Origin: G942493375 sp942493375
Lineage (GTDB): Bacteria; Armatimonadota; UBA5829
Reading direction: 5' to 3'
Length of the DNA stretch: 64,000 bases
Assembly: GCA_942493375.1 (NCBI GenBank)
Contig: OW818698.1
Location: 6,262,001-6,326,000, forward strand
In this document: positions 18,701-26,636 of the stretch, piece by piece
Numbering within the stretch: position 1 is the stretch's first letter
How the letters are laid out: the number at the start of each line of letters is the position of its first letter
Notes under the pieces: generated by a model
Told to the model about the DNA's origin: nothing
Databases searched by the model: none
The model's input: only the letters and a program-made list of their open reading frames with translations
Program-made: the position numbers and the translations under genes

Positions 18701-18902
18701 TCTCTTCAGCGGCCATTGCTTCATTTTCGGTCACTATTGTAAAGACCGGAATAGTAATATCCGGATACACATTCCTGGGCATCTGCTGGTAAGCTATAAT
18801 GCCAAAGACAAGCGCAAGCGCTACCAGCATCATCACAATCGCCTTCTGCTTGAAGGAGGAATGGATGATTTTATCAATCAGACTTCCGTGAGTTGAATCC
18901 AT
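15702..18902 (-). CDS. Heavy-metal RND efflux pump, CusA/CzcA family
   Basis: This 1066-residue inner-membrane pump has the full RND layout: one N-terminal helix (AIVMMLVALALVFGIIAYQQ), a large periplasmic domain, a central helix group, a second periplasmic domain and a final helix group. The transmembrane-4 proton-relay motif near residue 400 reads AVGIMVDASIIMVEN. It keeps the conserved Asp and Glu but, like CusA, lacks the extra upstream Asp of CzcA (DFGIIVDGAVVIVE), pointing to monovalent copper or silver rather than zinc or cobalt. That substrate call is inference. It follows the adaptor gene by nine bases and closes a TolC-adaptor-pump operon. Confidence 0.92.
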   Translation of the reverse strand: MDSTHGSLIDKIIHSSFKQKAIVMMLVALALVFGIIAYQQMPRNVYPDITIPVFTIVTENEAMAAEEIEMMITRPMESAMNGLPGVRRIRSQTTQGLSSVVVEFDIETEFWRARQFVTERMSQVAGQLPPGTEPPTLSSATTRLAEVYELAIEGDLPAAEMREIAEWQVRYNLLTVPGVAEVLNMGGSMKQYRVTIDPYKLRTYKVKLADIEDAVKGGNENAAGGFISTGPTEYTVRGIGRFTSLDDIKDTMVAENNGVPLFLGDIADVEESTAIRRGIASKNGKETVVALVIKQPNADTVKVVEGIEKAIEDMRPTLPKGVRLSPYYDQTHLIKDSLTSVTRAILIGAVLVIVVLLVFLGHFRSTIIVAASLPLSVMIAGIIMQQFGIGLNTMSLGGLAIAVGIMVDASIIMVENIYHRFHKNREDMEDPQAKERVARKASIEVGRPIAFATLIIIAVFLPLFLMGGIEGLLFRPLAITVAAAMLVALVLSLTFTPILANRLLHPKAGEDAEGEVKFVKWIKKGYVPALEYALHHRWIVIGIAFGLLIPTALGVMMLGRDFMPRLDEGSWFISTSTPAETSLEENNRITTQIEQILIKNPNILEVIRRNGRSERAIGCVLPVNSGEMFVNLKSRDKLTKPADQILSEIREQIERIPGVATAFTQPLQNKINESLEGTPAPLQVKLFGPDIQVLAQKGKQIEEIMLKTRGVADVKMDQTAGIPQVQIQIDRQAAARYGVSVGQVSEIVRLAIGGEELTQVWKNQRSYGVFVRFPDEMRGDIDSIKNLMVDMPSGGQIPLSQVASVTLSEGPNVIMREAMNRRFSIDASIQGRDLGSVVTDIKQDLKSIELPADYYVVFGGQFQNQQRAMKSLMLATVIALAVVFMLLFLALNSASHAGIILATVPSAFIGGVASLLIAGESLNVSSAVGFIALFGIAVQNSLVLLTQTSDFIAEGYTREQAIRLASVQRLRPKLMTASCAALGLLPILLSGGVGAEIEKPLAIVMVGGLVTSTLFTLLVLPAVYMALEHTKAHARKHLDRWSGGNGKKRPDHQIEESLQPSSKSLS

Positions 18903-18911
18903 AGTTTCCTC

Positions 18912-20462
18912 CTAATGTGCGTCGGCGCATCCGGCGCTCAGTTGTCCTGAACCCATTGCGGTCTTGAGTTGAAACGCGCCAACAGTCACTACTTCGGTGT
19001 TTGGAGAAATACCACTCAGTACCTCAATGCGGTCTCCATGAACAGGTCCTGTTGTTACTTCGGCTCTGTCATATTCACCACAGGCGCTTGGTCCGTTTTT
19101 TATATCCTCCGGGCATTCGGTGCAAGTTGTAAAGACAATCTTTTTGCCCGCATCGTCAAGAATAGCTTGCCTGGGAATAAGTAATGTGCTGCCCCTTTTG
19201 CTGGTAATGAGTGATATCCTGGCGAACATTTCACCTCTGAGCATCCCTTGTGTATTTGAGACAACACATCGAATCTTGGCTGTGCGGGAATCTGAACTCA
19301 GGAAATCATCGATGGAATCCACCCGACCACGAAATACCTTGTTGGGATATGTGTCCACACGGATTTCGACAGGTTGTCCTTTTCGTACACGAGCAAGGTC
19401 TTTTTCGTATATGTCTGATTCAATCCACACTTGATTGAGGTTTGCTACGGTGAAGAGTGGGCTTTCCGGAGATGCCATCTCCCCGATATTGGTGTGGCGT
19501 GAGATTATGCGTCCGGAAACCGGTGACACGACAGTGATGTTTTCACCTGTGCCGGACGGACTAGCGCCAAGGATTTTGATCCTGTCTATAGCTGCCTGCA
19601 CATCAATGCGTGCTCCAGCGATATCATTTTTTACAGTCTGTAGAGACCGCAGGTCAATAGCTTTACTGTGGTAGACTTTTTCTTCTCTAGCAAGATATTG
19701 TTTTGATATCTCAACTTTTGACTGCGCTTTTTCGATTCTGGCTTCTGCTTGAGTTACTTTTGACTGCGCTGTATCTACCAGAGCTGAGTCTCTTTTATAT
19801 TCAGCCTCAGCGGTTTCTAAATCGTGTTTGGATACTATTTTGCTTACATACAACTCTTTTGTTCTATCGAGCCTGGATTTACATTGAAGAAGTTCACTCT
19901 GCTCACGGACGAGTTCACTCTTAGCCTGTGCGAGCTCACTTTTAGCATCTGCAAGCTCTCCCTGTGCTGTTAGGCTCTCAGAACGTGCTTCTTCAACCGG
20001 CCTTGTACTATTTGCACCCAGTTCAACGATGCGCAACTCACGTGCATAATTGTTCTCAGCTGCTTTGAGTTTTGAAAGAGCCTGGCGGTATTGTGATCTT
20101 GCTTCTGCTAGTTCGATACTGGAAATTACCGCCAGCACTTGTCCGCGGCTGACTATGTCACCAATAGTCCCACGGGCGGAGACTACTTTACCTGCAATCC
20201 TTGGTGTTATTTTAACCATACGGTCAGGAGGCACTGTCACTTTTCCGGTTGCGGAGATGATATCCCATCCCTCTCCCATTACGGCAACGGCCGTTTGAAG
20301 CCCGGCAATCTTTTCCTTTTCAGGCTGGCTGGCGTCTGTCACTTCATTTTCGGTATGTGTAGTTTCTATAGGGAGCGACTTGGACTTATTCATTACTGCA
20401 TATGTAATACCCACCGAAACCAGGGCTACTATTATAACTGTGACCGGTGTTTTTATATTCAT
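18912..20462 (-). CDS. RND efflux periplasmic adaptor (membrane fusion protein)
   Basis: The 516-residue protein has an N-terminal anchor (VTVIIVALVSVGITYAV), split lipoyl-like segments (ITPRIAGKVVSARGTIGDIV and VVSPVSGRIISRHTNIGEMA), and between them an unusually long alpha-helical hairpin at about 115-285 rich in Ala, Glu and Ser. A beta-barrel and a membrane-proximal domain follow. The C-terminal region has a Cys cluster (CTECPED, then ACGEYD) and ends GCADAH, which could bind metal; most adaptors lack this. It overlaps the TolC-like gene by ATGA and sits directly before the pump gene, so it should link the two across the periplasm. Confidence 0.9.
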   Translation of the reverse strand: MNIKTPVTVIIVALVSVGITYAVMNKSKSLPIETTHTENEVTDASQPEKEKIAGLQTAVAVMGEGWDIISATGKVTVPPDRMVKITPRIAGKVVSARGTIGDIVSRGQVLAVISSIELAEARSQYRQALSKLKAAENNYARELRIVELGANSTRPVEEARSESLTAQGELADAKSELAQAKSELVREQSELLQCKSRLDRTKELYVSKIVSKHDLETAEAEYKRDSALVDTAQSKVTQAEARIEKAQSKVEISKQYLAREEKVYHSKAIDLRSLQTVKNDIAGARIDVQAAIDRIKILGASPSGTGENITVVSPVSGRIISRHTNIGEMASPESPLFTVANLNQVWIESDIYEKDLARVRKGQPVEIRVDTYPNKVFRGRVDSIDDFLSSDSRTAKIRCVVSNTQGMLRGEMFARISLITSKRGSTLLIPRQAILDDAGKKIVFTTCTECPEDIKNGPSACGEYDRAEVTTGPVHGDRIEVLSGISPNTEVVTVGAFQLKTAMGSGQLSAGCADAH

Positions 20463-21717
20463 TTCTTAACCTCCGTTGCGGTAGTATTGGTTAATCCAGA
20501 CCCTGTGGCCCACTCAAGCTGTGCGATTGACTTCGCATGGTCTGCCAGCGCTGTGAAATATTCTGTTTTGATACTACGAAGGGTTCGTTGAGCTTCCAAT
20601 ACTTCCAGGTAACTGGTTGCGCCTTTTTCATAACCTGTTTGAGCCATCTGCGCGAGTTCATCGGATTTATCCATAATGCCCCCTTGATACTCGCGTACTT
20701 TATCTGTGAAGATGTCTCCACTTGAAGGATGGCTTGCTCTACATCTAGTGATATATCATTTTTAACAGATTCAAGCTGCTTCTCATGGCTTTGCGTGGTG
20801 ATTGCAGCCTGTTTCTTGTCTGCCTTTACAGATCCCCAGTCGAATATTGGGAGAGTAATGACGAGTGCGATCCCACAGTTGGTATTTGAATTAAATGTCT
20901 CGGTTCTGGCTTGAACGGCAATATCCGGAGAGTTTTTGATCTGTATTGCGCGAATTTCTTGTCTGCTTGCATCTGCTTGTGCTTTAGATGAAGCGATTTC
21001 GGGCCTTTGAGTATGTGCAAGGGTGCGGAGCTGTTCTCGGTCGATAGGTGTGGTTGAGAATGTGAGTCGGTCTATTGCTGTTAACTCCTGATCCATTGAG
21101 CGGTTCATTAGTGAATTCAGGCTGGCTTTTGCCTGAGTTAATGCTAGTTGTGCCTGTGAGAGTTCCTGTCTGGATTTGGCATGTTCAACATCAGTTTTGA
21201 TAAGTTGTGAACCAGGGACTGTTCCGACATCATACTGTTTCTGAACTGCCGCACGGAGAGTCTCTAGATATACTAGATTTGCCTGGTTTAATTGGACTAG
21301 TTCCTGTGCTTTTGCGATGTCCCAATATGCTTGCTTTACGCGCAGGATCAGGTCTTGCCTGATGGACGCTGCATCGAAAGATGCAGCAGTTGCCTGGAAT
21401 GCAGCTATCTCCTCACGTGTCTTTCTTGCACCATTGAGTTCCAATGGTTGGGATATAAATATTGCTGAATCCGACCCAGCGGTTCCAATTAGATTTGGCG
21501 CAACACTGATTTCAGGATTAGTTAAGGCTCTTGCGCCTTTTATAGTTTGTTTTGCAGCATCAGCAGATAGCATTCCGGATGCAACTGCGGGATTGTGTTT
21601 CAGTGCTAATTCGACGGACTGACTTAGTGACAATTCATCTGCTGTTACAGTATTACTGGACAGAAACAGGCAGACGAATGCCATCAGCACCCATCGAATA
21701 GGGTTCATAGTAACCAT
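20459..21717 (-). CDS. TolC-family outer-membrane efflux protein, frameshifted
   Basis: The N-terminal part has a signal peptide and TolC-like helices (SLSQSVELALKHNPAVASGM; then VKQAYWDIAKAQELVQLNQA). The frame goes wrong near 20690-20715. The typical C-terminal helix (VREYQGG, DELAQMAQTGYEKGATSYLE, VLEAQRTLR) continues in the -1 frame to a TGA at 20459 that overlaps the adaptor start. The whole span equals 420 codons if one base is restored, giving about 419 residues, normal for the family. A one-base deletion (real or sequencing error) or a -1 ribosomal shift would explain it. The 408-residue frame-0 product ends aberrantly at 20491. Confidence 0.85.
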
Positions 21718-21764
21718 TGATACCTCACGTATTAAATTAGTAAATATTGATTGGGATAATGTGT

Positions 21765-21796
21765 GCAGACGTACTGAAGTGATACACGTCGTCTGC
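21765..21796. promoter_or_regulatory. Inverted repeat in the efflux operon leader
   Basis: GCAGACG and CGTCTGC are separated by 18 bases. The pair lies between the small Cys-rich gene and the TolC gene. It may be a hairpin in the transcript or an operator half-site pair; the sequence alone does not decide. Confidence 0.3.
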
Positions 21797-21818
21797 GTTA
21801 GTTGGCTTAAGGTAGGAG

Positions 21819-22070
21819 CTATATTGCAGATTCTGGGGGTTGAAAGACATCATCTGGAGCGAAATGAGGAATAGTGGAGTTATGAACAGGTGAGTATGCG
21901 AAGTGGATAAGATCAGTATTCATCAAGTATGTGCCAATCAGGACAATGTGACTGCACGTCATTGCACACTCTCCATCGTCGCAATCACAATGGCAGTCAG
22001 CAACTACTGCACTACATACGAGTAGCAATATGATCACTATTAACTTGATAAATCTGGTCTGGTTCATCAT
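21819..22070 (-). CDS. Small secreted Cys/His-rich protein upstream of the efflux operon
   Basis: This 83-residue protein has a clear signal peptide (LIVIILLLVCSAVVA, cleavage near residue 24). Immediately after it is a Cys-rich segment with C26, H27, C28, C30, C35, C39 and H41, a plausible soft-metal site. The remaining 42 residues include three further His residues and several Pro, with no known fold. It is co-directional with the TolC-adaptor-pump genes and about 100 bases upstream. A TATAAT box at 22082-22087 (minus) would start transcription only a few bases before the ATG, and no ribosome site is seen. I know no family name; a metal-binding or sensing role is inferred. Confidence 0.55.
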   Translation of the reverse strand: MMNQTRFIKLIVIILLLVCSAVVADCHCDCDDGECAMTCSHIVLIGTYLMNTDLIHFAYSPVHNSTIPHFAPDDVFQPPESAI

Positions 22071-22100
22071 TTTTTACTTATATTATATCCTAATGGATAA

Positions 22101-22181
22101 CTAGCGCACATTACTCGTGATTGATTCACTTTCGCCCCTAATGCCGGTCGAAAGCAGAGTCTGGTGAATAATGCGCGTTAG
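22101..22181 (+). repeat. 81-bp palindromic repeat element, copy downstream of mreB
   Basis: CTAGCGCACATTACTCG on the left mirrors the GAATAATGCGCGTTAG right end, and CTTTCG/CGAAAG forms the inner stem around a CTAATGCC-like loop. Without gaps it matches the copy at 57095 at 67 of 81 positions by my count. It lies downstream of mreB and upstream of the Cys-rich gene. Confidence 0.85.
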
Positions 22182-22227
22182 CTCTATTACGCATATGGCA
22201 GGTATTGAGTTCCATCGTGCACAAGTG

Positions 22228-22259
22228 CAAAAGGCCTCCCATCCGTGGAAGGCCTTTTG
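22228..22259 (-). terminator. Terminator after mreB
   Basis: CAAAAGGCCT and AGGCCTTTTG form a perfect 10-bp stem with a 12-base loop, 20 bases beyond the mreB stop. The minus-strand reading ends in TTTTG. Confidence 0.75.
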
Positions 22260-22279
22260 AATATTAACTAGCAATTGAT

Positions 22280-23302
22280 CTAGCCGAAACCTGTTTCAAT
22301 GAACTGATCGCGGATGGCGTCCAGTTGGTCTAGGGCTTTTCCGCATCCGACAGCTACGCAGGAGAGCGGGTCTTCTGCAACTATTACGTGGATGCCGGTC
22401 TCTTTGGAGATTCTCTGGTCAAGTCCTCTGAGCAGAGCAACTCCACCGGTGAGTACAATTCCTCTTTCGATAATATCTGCGCTCAGTTCAGGAGGAGTCA
22501 GTTCCAGGACATTCTTGATGCGTCCCATAATCGCTGTCACTGGCTCATCCAGTGCTTCTCTGATTTCCAGAGAACTGATTGTAACTACCTTTGGAAGACC
22601 TGCAACAAGGTCACGGCCTTTTACATCCAGCAATAGCTCTTCCTGAAGAGGGGATGCGCTTCCGATTTTCAGCTTAATCTCTTCAGCTGTTCGGTCACCG
22701 ATCATCAGGTTATATTTGTTCTTGATGTGCCGCTGAATGACCTCGTCCATCTTGATCCCACCAACTCTGATGGATTTCGAGATGACGGTTCCGTCCAATG
22801 ACAATACAGCGATGTCAGTAGTTCCACCGCCAAGGTCAACAATCATGTTTCCCCCGGGTTTGGATATAGGCAGCCCCGCTCCGATGGCAGCGGCTCTGGG
22901 TTCTTCTATTGGATAAGCCTGCTTTGCGCCAGCTTCTCTTGCAGCCTGAGTTACTGCTCCTTTTTCAACAGGAGTAACTTCGGATGGAACCGCAATGATG
23001 ACAATTGGTTTGATACCGAGTAGACTACGTCCGCAAACTTTGGCGATGATGAATTCCAACATCTTGAGAGTAGTGCTGTAGTCTGCAATAACGCCTTCAG
23101 ACATGGGGCAGACAGCTTGTATATTGCCGGGAGTCTTACCGAGCATTTCTTGAGCTTCAGTGCCGACTGCCAGCAACCCTCCTGTGGATACATTCTTAGC
23201 GACAACGCATGGTTCTCGCAAGACTATCCCTTTACCTTTGAGGTATACCAGTATATTAGTTGTGCCGAGGTCTATTCCCAACTCGGGGACTAGGTTAAAC
23301 AA
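22280..23302 (-). CDS. mreB: Rod-shape-determining actin-like protein MreB
   Basis: MreB polymerises under the inner membrane and guides peptidoglycan synthesis. The 340-residue protein has the actin-fold phosphate-1 motif (ELGIDLGTTNILVYL), the phosphate-2 region (MIVDLGGGTTDIAVLSLDG) and the adenosine motif (GIVLTGGVALLRGLD). The length is normal. The start is a TTG at 23302, eight bases inside the end of murA, with AAGGGAA about seven bases upstream, so translation is probably coupled. The pairing of murA and mreB makes a small cell-wall operon. Confidence 0.95.
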   Translation of the reverse strand: MFNLVPELGIDLGTTNILVYLKGKGIVLREPCVVAKNVSTGGLLAVGTEAQEMLGKTPGNIQAVCPMSEGVIADYSTTLKMLEFIIAKVCGRSLLGIKPIVIIAVPSEVTPVEKGAVTQAAREAGAKQAYPIEEPRAAAIGAGLPISKPGGNMIVDLGGGTTDIAVLSLDGTVISKSIRVGGIKMDEVIQRHIKNKYNLMIGDRTAEEIKLKIGSASPLQEELLLDVKGRDLVAGLPKVVTISSLEIREALDEPVTAIMGRIKNVLELTPPELSADIIERGIVLTGGVALLRGLDQRISKETGIHVIVAEDPLSCVAVGCGKALDQLDAIRDQFIETGFG

Positions 23303-24578
23303 AGACGGGTTCCCTTTCTGTTTCGGTGCTGACCAGTTCTATCTGTGCACCGAGTGCACGTAGCTTCGGTACCATGTTATCATAACCACGCCGAATGTGC
23401 TCAACACCAGTTATCTCACTCTTACCTTCAGCGGCTAATGCAGCACACACTAACGCTGCGCCTGCGCGCAAGTCGGAGGCCGTGGTCTGAGCTCCAGTTA
23501 GAGTGGGGATTCCAGCTATGATGGCATTTCTACCTTCTTGCTTGATGTTAGCGCCCATTCTCTGCAGTTCGGAGACGTATCTAAAACGTCGTTCATATAC
23601 GTTTTCAGTAACGATTGATGTGCCGTCGGCTACGGTTAAAAGAGCTGCGAACGGTTGCTGCAGGTCAGTAGGAAAACCTGGGTAGGGCATTGTCATTATG
23701 TCTGTAGCGAGAGGACGTTCGTGGCATCTTACTCTCATATCATCAGCGGAGACATCAACAATAGCGCCGGCTTCTCTAAGCTTTAGGCAGAAAGATTCGA
23801 CATGCTCGGGGACAATGTTTTCGATTCTTACATCGCCTCTGGTTATTGCAGCAGCGACGGCAAATGTCCCGGCTTCCATTCGGTCAAATGGTACGGAATA
23901 ATCGGTCCCACGGAGTTCTTCCACACCGCTGATGCGTATAGTGGTTGTTCCAGCTCCGGATATCCGGGCTCCCATTGTTCTGAGGAAATTAGCAAGTTCA
24001 AAAACTTCTGGTTCAGCAGCTGCATTGTGTATAGTGGTAAGTCCATCTGTAAGACATGCTATGGTCATCAAATGCTGAGTAGCGCCTGCACTGGGGAAAT
24101 TGAGGTATATCTGAGTTCCTTTGAGATGGTCACACTGGGCTTCGACAAATCCGTGGTCAATGACTACATGGGCTCCAAGGGTCTGGATTCCCTTTACATG
24201 GAAGTCAATCGGTCTAGCACCAATGTCGCATCCACCAGGCATTGCAACTTTTGCATAACCTCGTCTGGCCAGGACTGGACCCAAAACGCAAAAAGAAGCT
24301 CGCATCGTTCTTACAAGTTCATAAGAGGTTTCTGTGTGGGGGATTTCAGTGGCATCTACGCGAAGGATACCTCCGCTCTCTAGCTCACATTTTACACCAA
24401 GGCCACGCATGACCTCTATCATAGTCCTGACATCAGCGATTGCCGGAACATTACGCAGAATGGTTTCACCTTTTGCCAATAAAGCCCCAGCCATTACAGC
24501 CAGTGCCCCATTCTTGCTGCCACTAGGCTGTACGCATCCTTCTAATCTCGCGCCGCCAGTCAGTATGAGCTTGTCCAA
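23295..24578 (-). CDS. murA: UDP-N-acetylglucosamine 1-carboxyvinyltransferase MurA
   Basis: MurA transfers enolpyruvate from PEP to UDP-GlcNAc, the first committed step of peptidoglycan synthesis. The 427-residue protein opens with the family's LILTGGARLEGCVQPSGSKN and keeps the catalytic cysteine loop PGGCDIGARP, so fosfomycin sensitivity is expected from that residue. I chose the TTG at 24578, preceded by GGGAGGGA about seven bases upstream. A longer frame to 24707 would run through the palindromic repeat region and adds sequence unlike MurA. It is first in the murA-mreB operon. Confidence 0.95.
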   Translation of the reverse strand: MDKLILTGGARLEGCVQPSGSKNGALAVMAGALLAKGETILRNVPAIADVRTMIEVMRGLGVKCELESGGILRVDATEIPHTETSYELVRTMRASFCVLGPVLARRGYAKVAMPGGCDIGARPIDFHVKGIQTLGAHVVIDHGFVEAQCDHLKGTQIYLNFPSAGATQHLMTIACLTDGLTTIHNAAAEPEVFELANFLRTMGARISGAGTTTIRISGVEELRGTDYSVPFDRMEAGTFAVAAAITRGDVRIENIVPEHVESFCLKLREAGAIVDVSADDMRVRCHERPLATDIMTMPYPGFPTDLQQPFAALLTVADGTSIVTENVYERRFRYVSELQRMGANIKQEGRNAIIAGIPTLTGAQTTASDLRAGAALVCAALAAEGKSEITGVEHIRRGYDNMVPKLRALGAQIELVSTETEREPVFV

Positions 24579-24678
24579 AAACCAATCCCTCCCGATACAA
24601 TCTAGCCAGGCCGAATCTGAACGCTTTTTCACGTACAGATTTTTCAGTAAGGAGTCTCCCTTACAAGTAACCGACGCG

Positions 24679-24759
24679 CTATCGCGCATTATTCGTGATC
24701 GGCCCACTTTCGACCCTACTGCCGGTCGAAAGTAGAGTTTTGTGAATAATACGCGTTAG
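24679..24759 (+). repeat. 81-bp palindromic repeat element in the murA leader
   Basis: The left end CTATCGCGCATTATTCGTGA mirrors the right end TGAATAATACGCGTTAG. The inner stem CTTTCGACC with GGTCGAAAG is perfect around a CTACTGCC loop. It lies between the likely murA promoter and the murA start, so it should be transcribed into the 5' untranslated region. Confidence 0.85.
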
Positions 24760-24771
24760 TACACGCTCAAA

Positions 24772-24801
24772 AGTATAGCCCCAAAGAGGCAAGCCTGTCA
24801 A
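24772..24801 (-). promoter_or_regulatory. Sigma-70-type promoter for murA-mreB
   Basis: On the minus strand TTGACA (24801-24796), an 18-base spacer and TATACT (24777-24772) match the housekeeping consensus well. Transcription would begin near 24765. The rest of the gap 24802-25062 shows no gene. Confidence 0.65.
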
Positions 24802-25062
24802 CACAACGAGGAACATTTGCCCTAATTTAGTTGTGTCTACAGAAGTATCAACGCAACGCAAATTGAAAAGTTACACTGCATTTGTACAATATCAATAGGA
24901 ATGTGTGTCAATGTTGTCGGTGACCACTAGTATTCTACCAGAAAATGTTGTATTTATACGAAAATGGGAGTGGGGGATGGTGAAATGACGGAGACAGTAT
25001 AGTCCGTCCACCCTTCGATTGCGCTCAGGGTGGACGGGGTGTGTGGCTGGATTATTCGTAAT

Positions 25063-25866
25063 TTAGACTTTCAATACGCAGACAGATGCTGGAACTCTGA
25101 CTCTTGGAGCTATGCTTTCAGATATCATGAATTCATATCCTGATCCAGCAGGTCCAACATATCCGGTAGCCATATCCTGGCCGACTACAATGGAAGCAAA
25201 TTGTTTGCCTGATGCCAGCAATACTCCACCGCTCTTAAGTGATGGTGCCTTGATTATCTTAGAGCCGACCACACCGGAAATATGTTCCATTTCCGAAGGT
25301 CCACCCTGCGGATAGAGTCTGAACAACAGGTTGTATAGTCCAGGCGCTAATGCCAGAGTGTAAGGGCCATGGAAGCCTTTGTCATCCAGTTTGGTAACAG
25401 CTGAAATAATATCAGTGCCTGCTGCTCCAATGGCATCCCAGTTTGATAGTTTTACAGACTGAGTTCCTGAAGCAGTTAGTAGACCATCAACTCCGAGGGC
25501 TTTATTACCCTCGAATATAATGCTGTCTTCCATAGCTGCAACAGCCTGTGCTGCTCCGGCAACAGCGGACATGTCCATTGCGAATCCATTCTCTACAAAA
25601 CCAGCGATATCACGAGCGGATAGTGTGAAGCCGGTGTCTATTAACGGAACCGGGACTGACTTAGATGCAGAAAGGGTTACTGACCCATCATTTATTACCC
25701 GGTCTTCGAGCGGGATCTGTTTGAGACCCAGTCCATAAGGTCCTTCAATATCCAACACTCTTCGTCCGGTGAGTACACTCTTTGCTGCTTCTATGACAAC
25801 ATGGTCAAGCAGATTCCAGACGACTTCCCCAAATGGGGCATCATTTCTTCCCAAAAAATTATCCAT
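25063..25866 (-). CDS. Encapsulin shell protein (family 1)
   Basis: This 267-residue HK97-fold protein assembles into a hollow icosahedral nanocompartment. The N-terminal helix region (AKSVLTGRRVLDIEGPYGLG) and the segment EDSIIFEGNKALGVDGLL match linocin-M18/encapsulin shells, and the length is typical. AGGAGA seven bases upstream supports the ATG. It follows the ferritin-like cargo gene by about 90 bases, the standard arrangement. Together they should store iron and limit oxidative damage in the cytoplasm. Confidence 0.93.
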   Translation of the reverse strand: MDNFLGRNDAPFGEVVWNLLDHVVIEAAKSVLTGRRVLDIEGPYGLGLKQIPLEDRVINDGSVTLSASKSVPVPLIDTGFTLSARDIAGFVENGFAMDMSAVAGAAQAVAAMEDSIIFEGNKALGVDGLLTASGTQSVKLSNWDAIGAAGTDIISAVTKLDDKGFHGPYTLALAPGLYNLLFRLYPQGGPSEMEHISGVVGSKIIKAPSLKSGGVLLASGKQFASIVVGQDMATGYVGPAGSGYEFMISESIAPRVRVPASVCVLKV

Positions 25867-25954
25867 ATTTATATCTCCTAGTCTAGATGTTGGAGGTTAG
25901 AGGTTGGATGTTAGTATTTGTTATCCAAACTCTCCGAAATCATATTGCATTGTT

Positions 25955-26353
25955 TTACTTGAGTGATCCGATAGTTGGGATGTGCACAGGTGCTTCATCC
26001 GCAGATTCGGCTTCTGCCTTGTCCTCAGGAGTAGGAAGGGACATGTCTCCTTGCTCTACCTCTTCAGCCATCTCACGGACTTCATCGAAACCATTTTGAA
26101 GCCACCCTTCCTCATCAGGTAGAAGGATCTTCAGTAGTTGAATAAATTCACCAACGTGGACCCTCTCCTCATTGGCAATATCCAGAAAGACTTTTTTTGC
26201 CAACGGATTGTCAGTGGCTTCGGCATGTGCTTCATAAAGTGATGCTGCATCCAGTTCGGCAGCGGTATTCATTCTGATAGCTCTTACTAATTCCGGTAGT
26301 GTCATTTTTCTACCTGGAACAATCTGCGAAAAGGGATCTGTGAAATTGGGCAT
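25955..26353 (-). CDS. Encapsulated ferritin-like cargo protein (EncFtn)
   Basis: The 132-residue protein oxidises ferrous iron for mineral storage inside the encapsulin. The ferroxidase residues known from EncFtn are present at E33, Y40, E63 and H66, within AAELDAASLYEAHAEATD and ANEERVHVGEF. A Pro/Glu/Ala-rich linker leads to the C-terminal loading peptide HIPTIGSLK, of the kind that docks cargo to the shell interior. The ATG at 26353 has GGAGG about seven bases upstream; a longer frame to 26506 adds unrelated residues. It lies just upstream of the encapsulin gene. Confidence 0.93.
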   Translation of the reverse strand: MPNFTDPFSQIVPGRKMTLPELVRAIRMNTAAELDAASLYEAHAEATDNPLAKKVFLDIANEERVHVGEFIQLLKILLPDEEGWLQNGFDEVREMAEEVEQGDMSLPTPEDKAEAESADEAPVHIPTIGSLK

Positions 26354-26553
26354 ATCTGAGCCTCCGAACCTAGGAATTATATAGAGTCTGCCTGCTAGTG
26401 TAGTGGACTCCAGTTTGAAAATACCCGAATTTGAACAATGCCAAACAGAAAGGTTGAAAGATATAGAAATATTTGTTGAGTAAGGGATGTATACTAGGGC
26501 AATCAATCAAATAGCAAAGGGTGAGTGTTTGATCGTGTGAAGATTTTGTCAGG

Positions 26554-26629
26554 TGGAGCCGACGAGGGGACTCGAACCCTTGGCCTGAGCTTTACGAAAG
26601 CCCTGCTCTACCAACTGAGCTACGTCGGC
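26554..26629 (-). tRNA. tRNA-Thr (CGT)
   Basis: The acceptor stem is GCCGACG with CGTCGGC, the discriminator is T and CCA is encoded. The anticodon loop TTCGTAA gives anticodon CGT. D arm AGCTCAGTTGGTAGAGC and T loop TTCGAGT are canonical. It is last of four tRNAs. Confidence 0.93.
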
Positions 26630-26636
26630 ATTCCGA

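Noticed and set aside
24579..24707. N-terminal extension of MurA
   Set aside because: It would translate part of the palindromic repeat and adds residues unlike any MurA; a strong ribosome site precedes the TTG at 24578.
26354..26506. N-terminal extension of the ferritin-like cargo protein
   Set aside because: It adds 51 residues unlike EncFtn and bypasses a strong GGAGG site before 26353.
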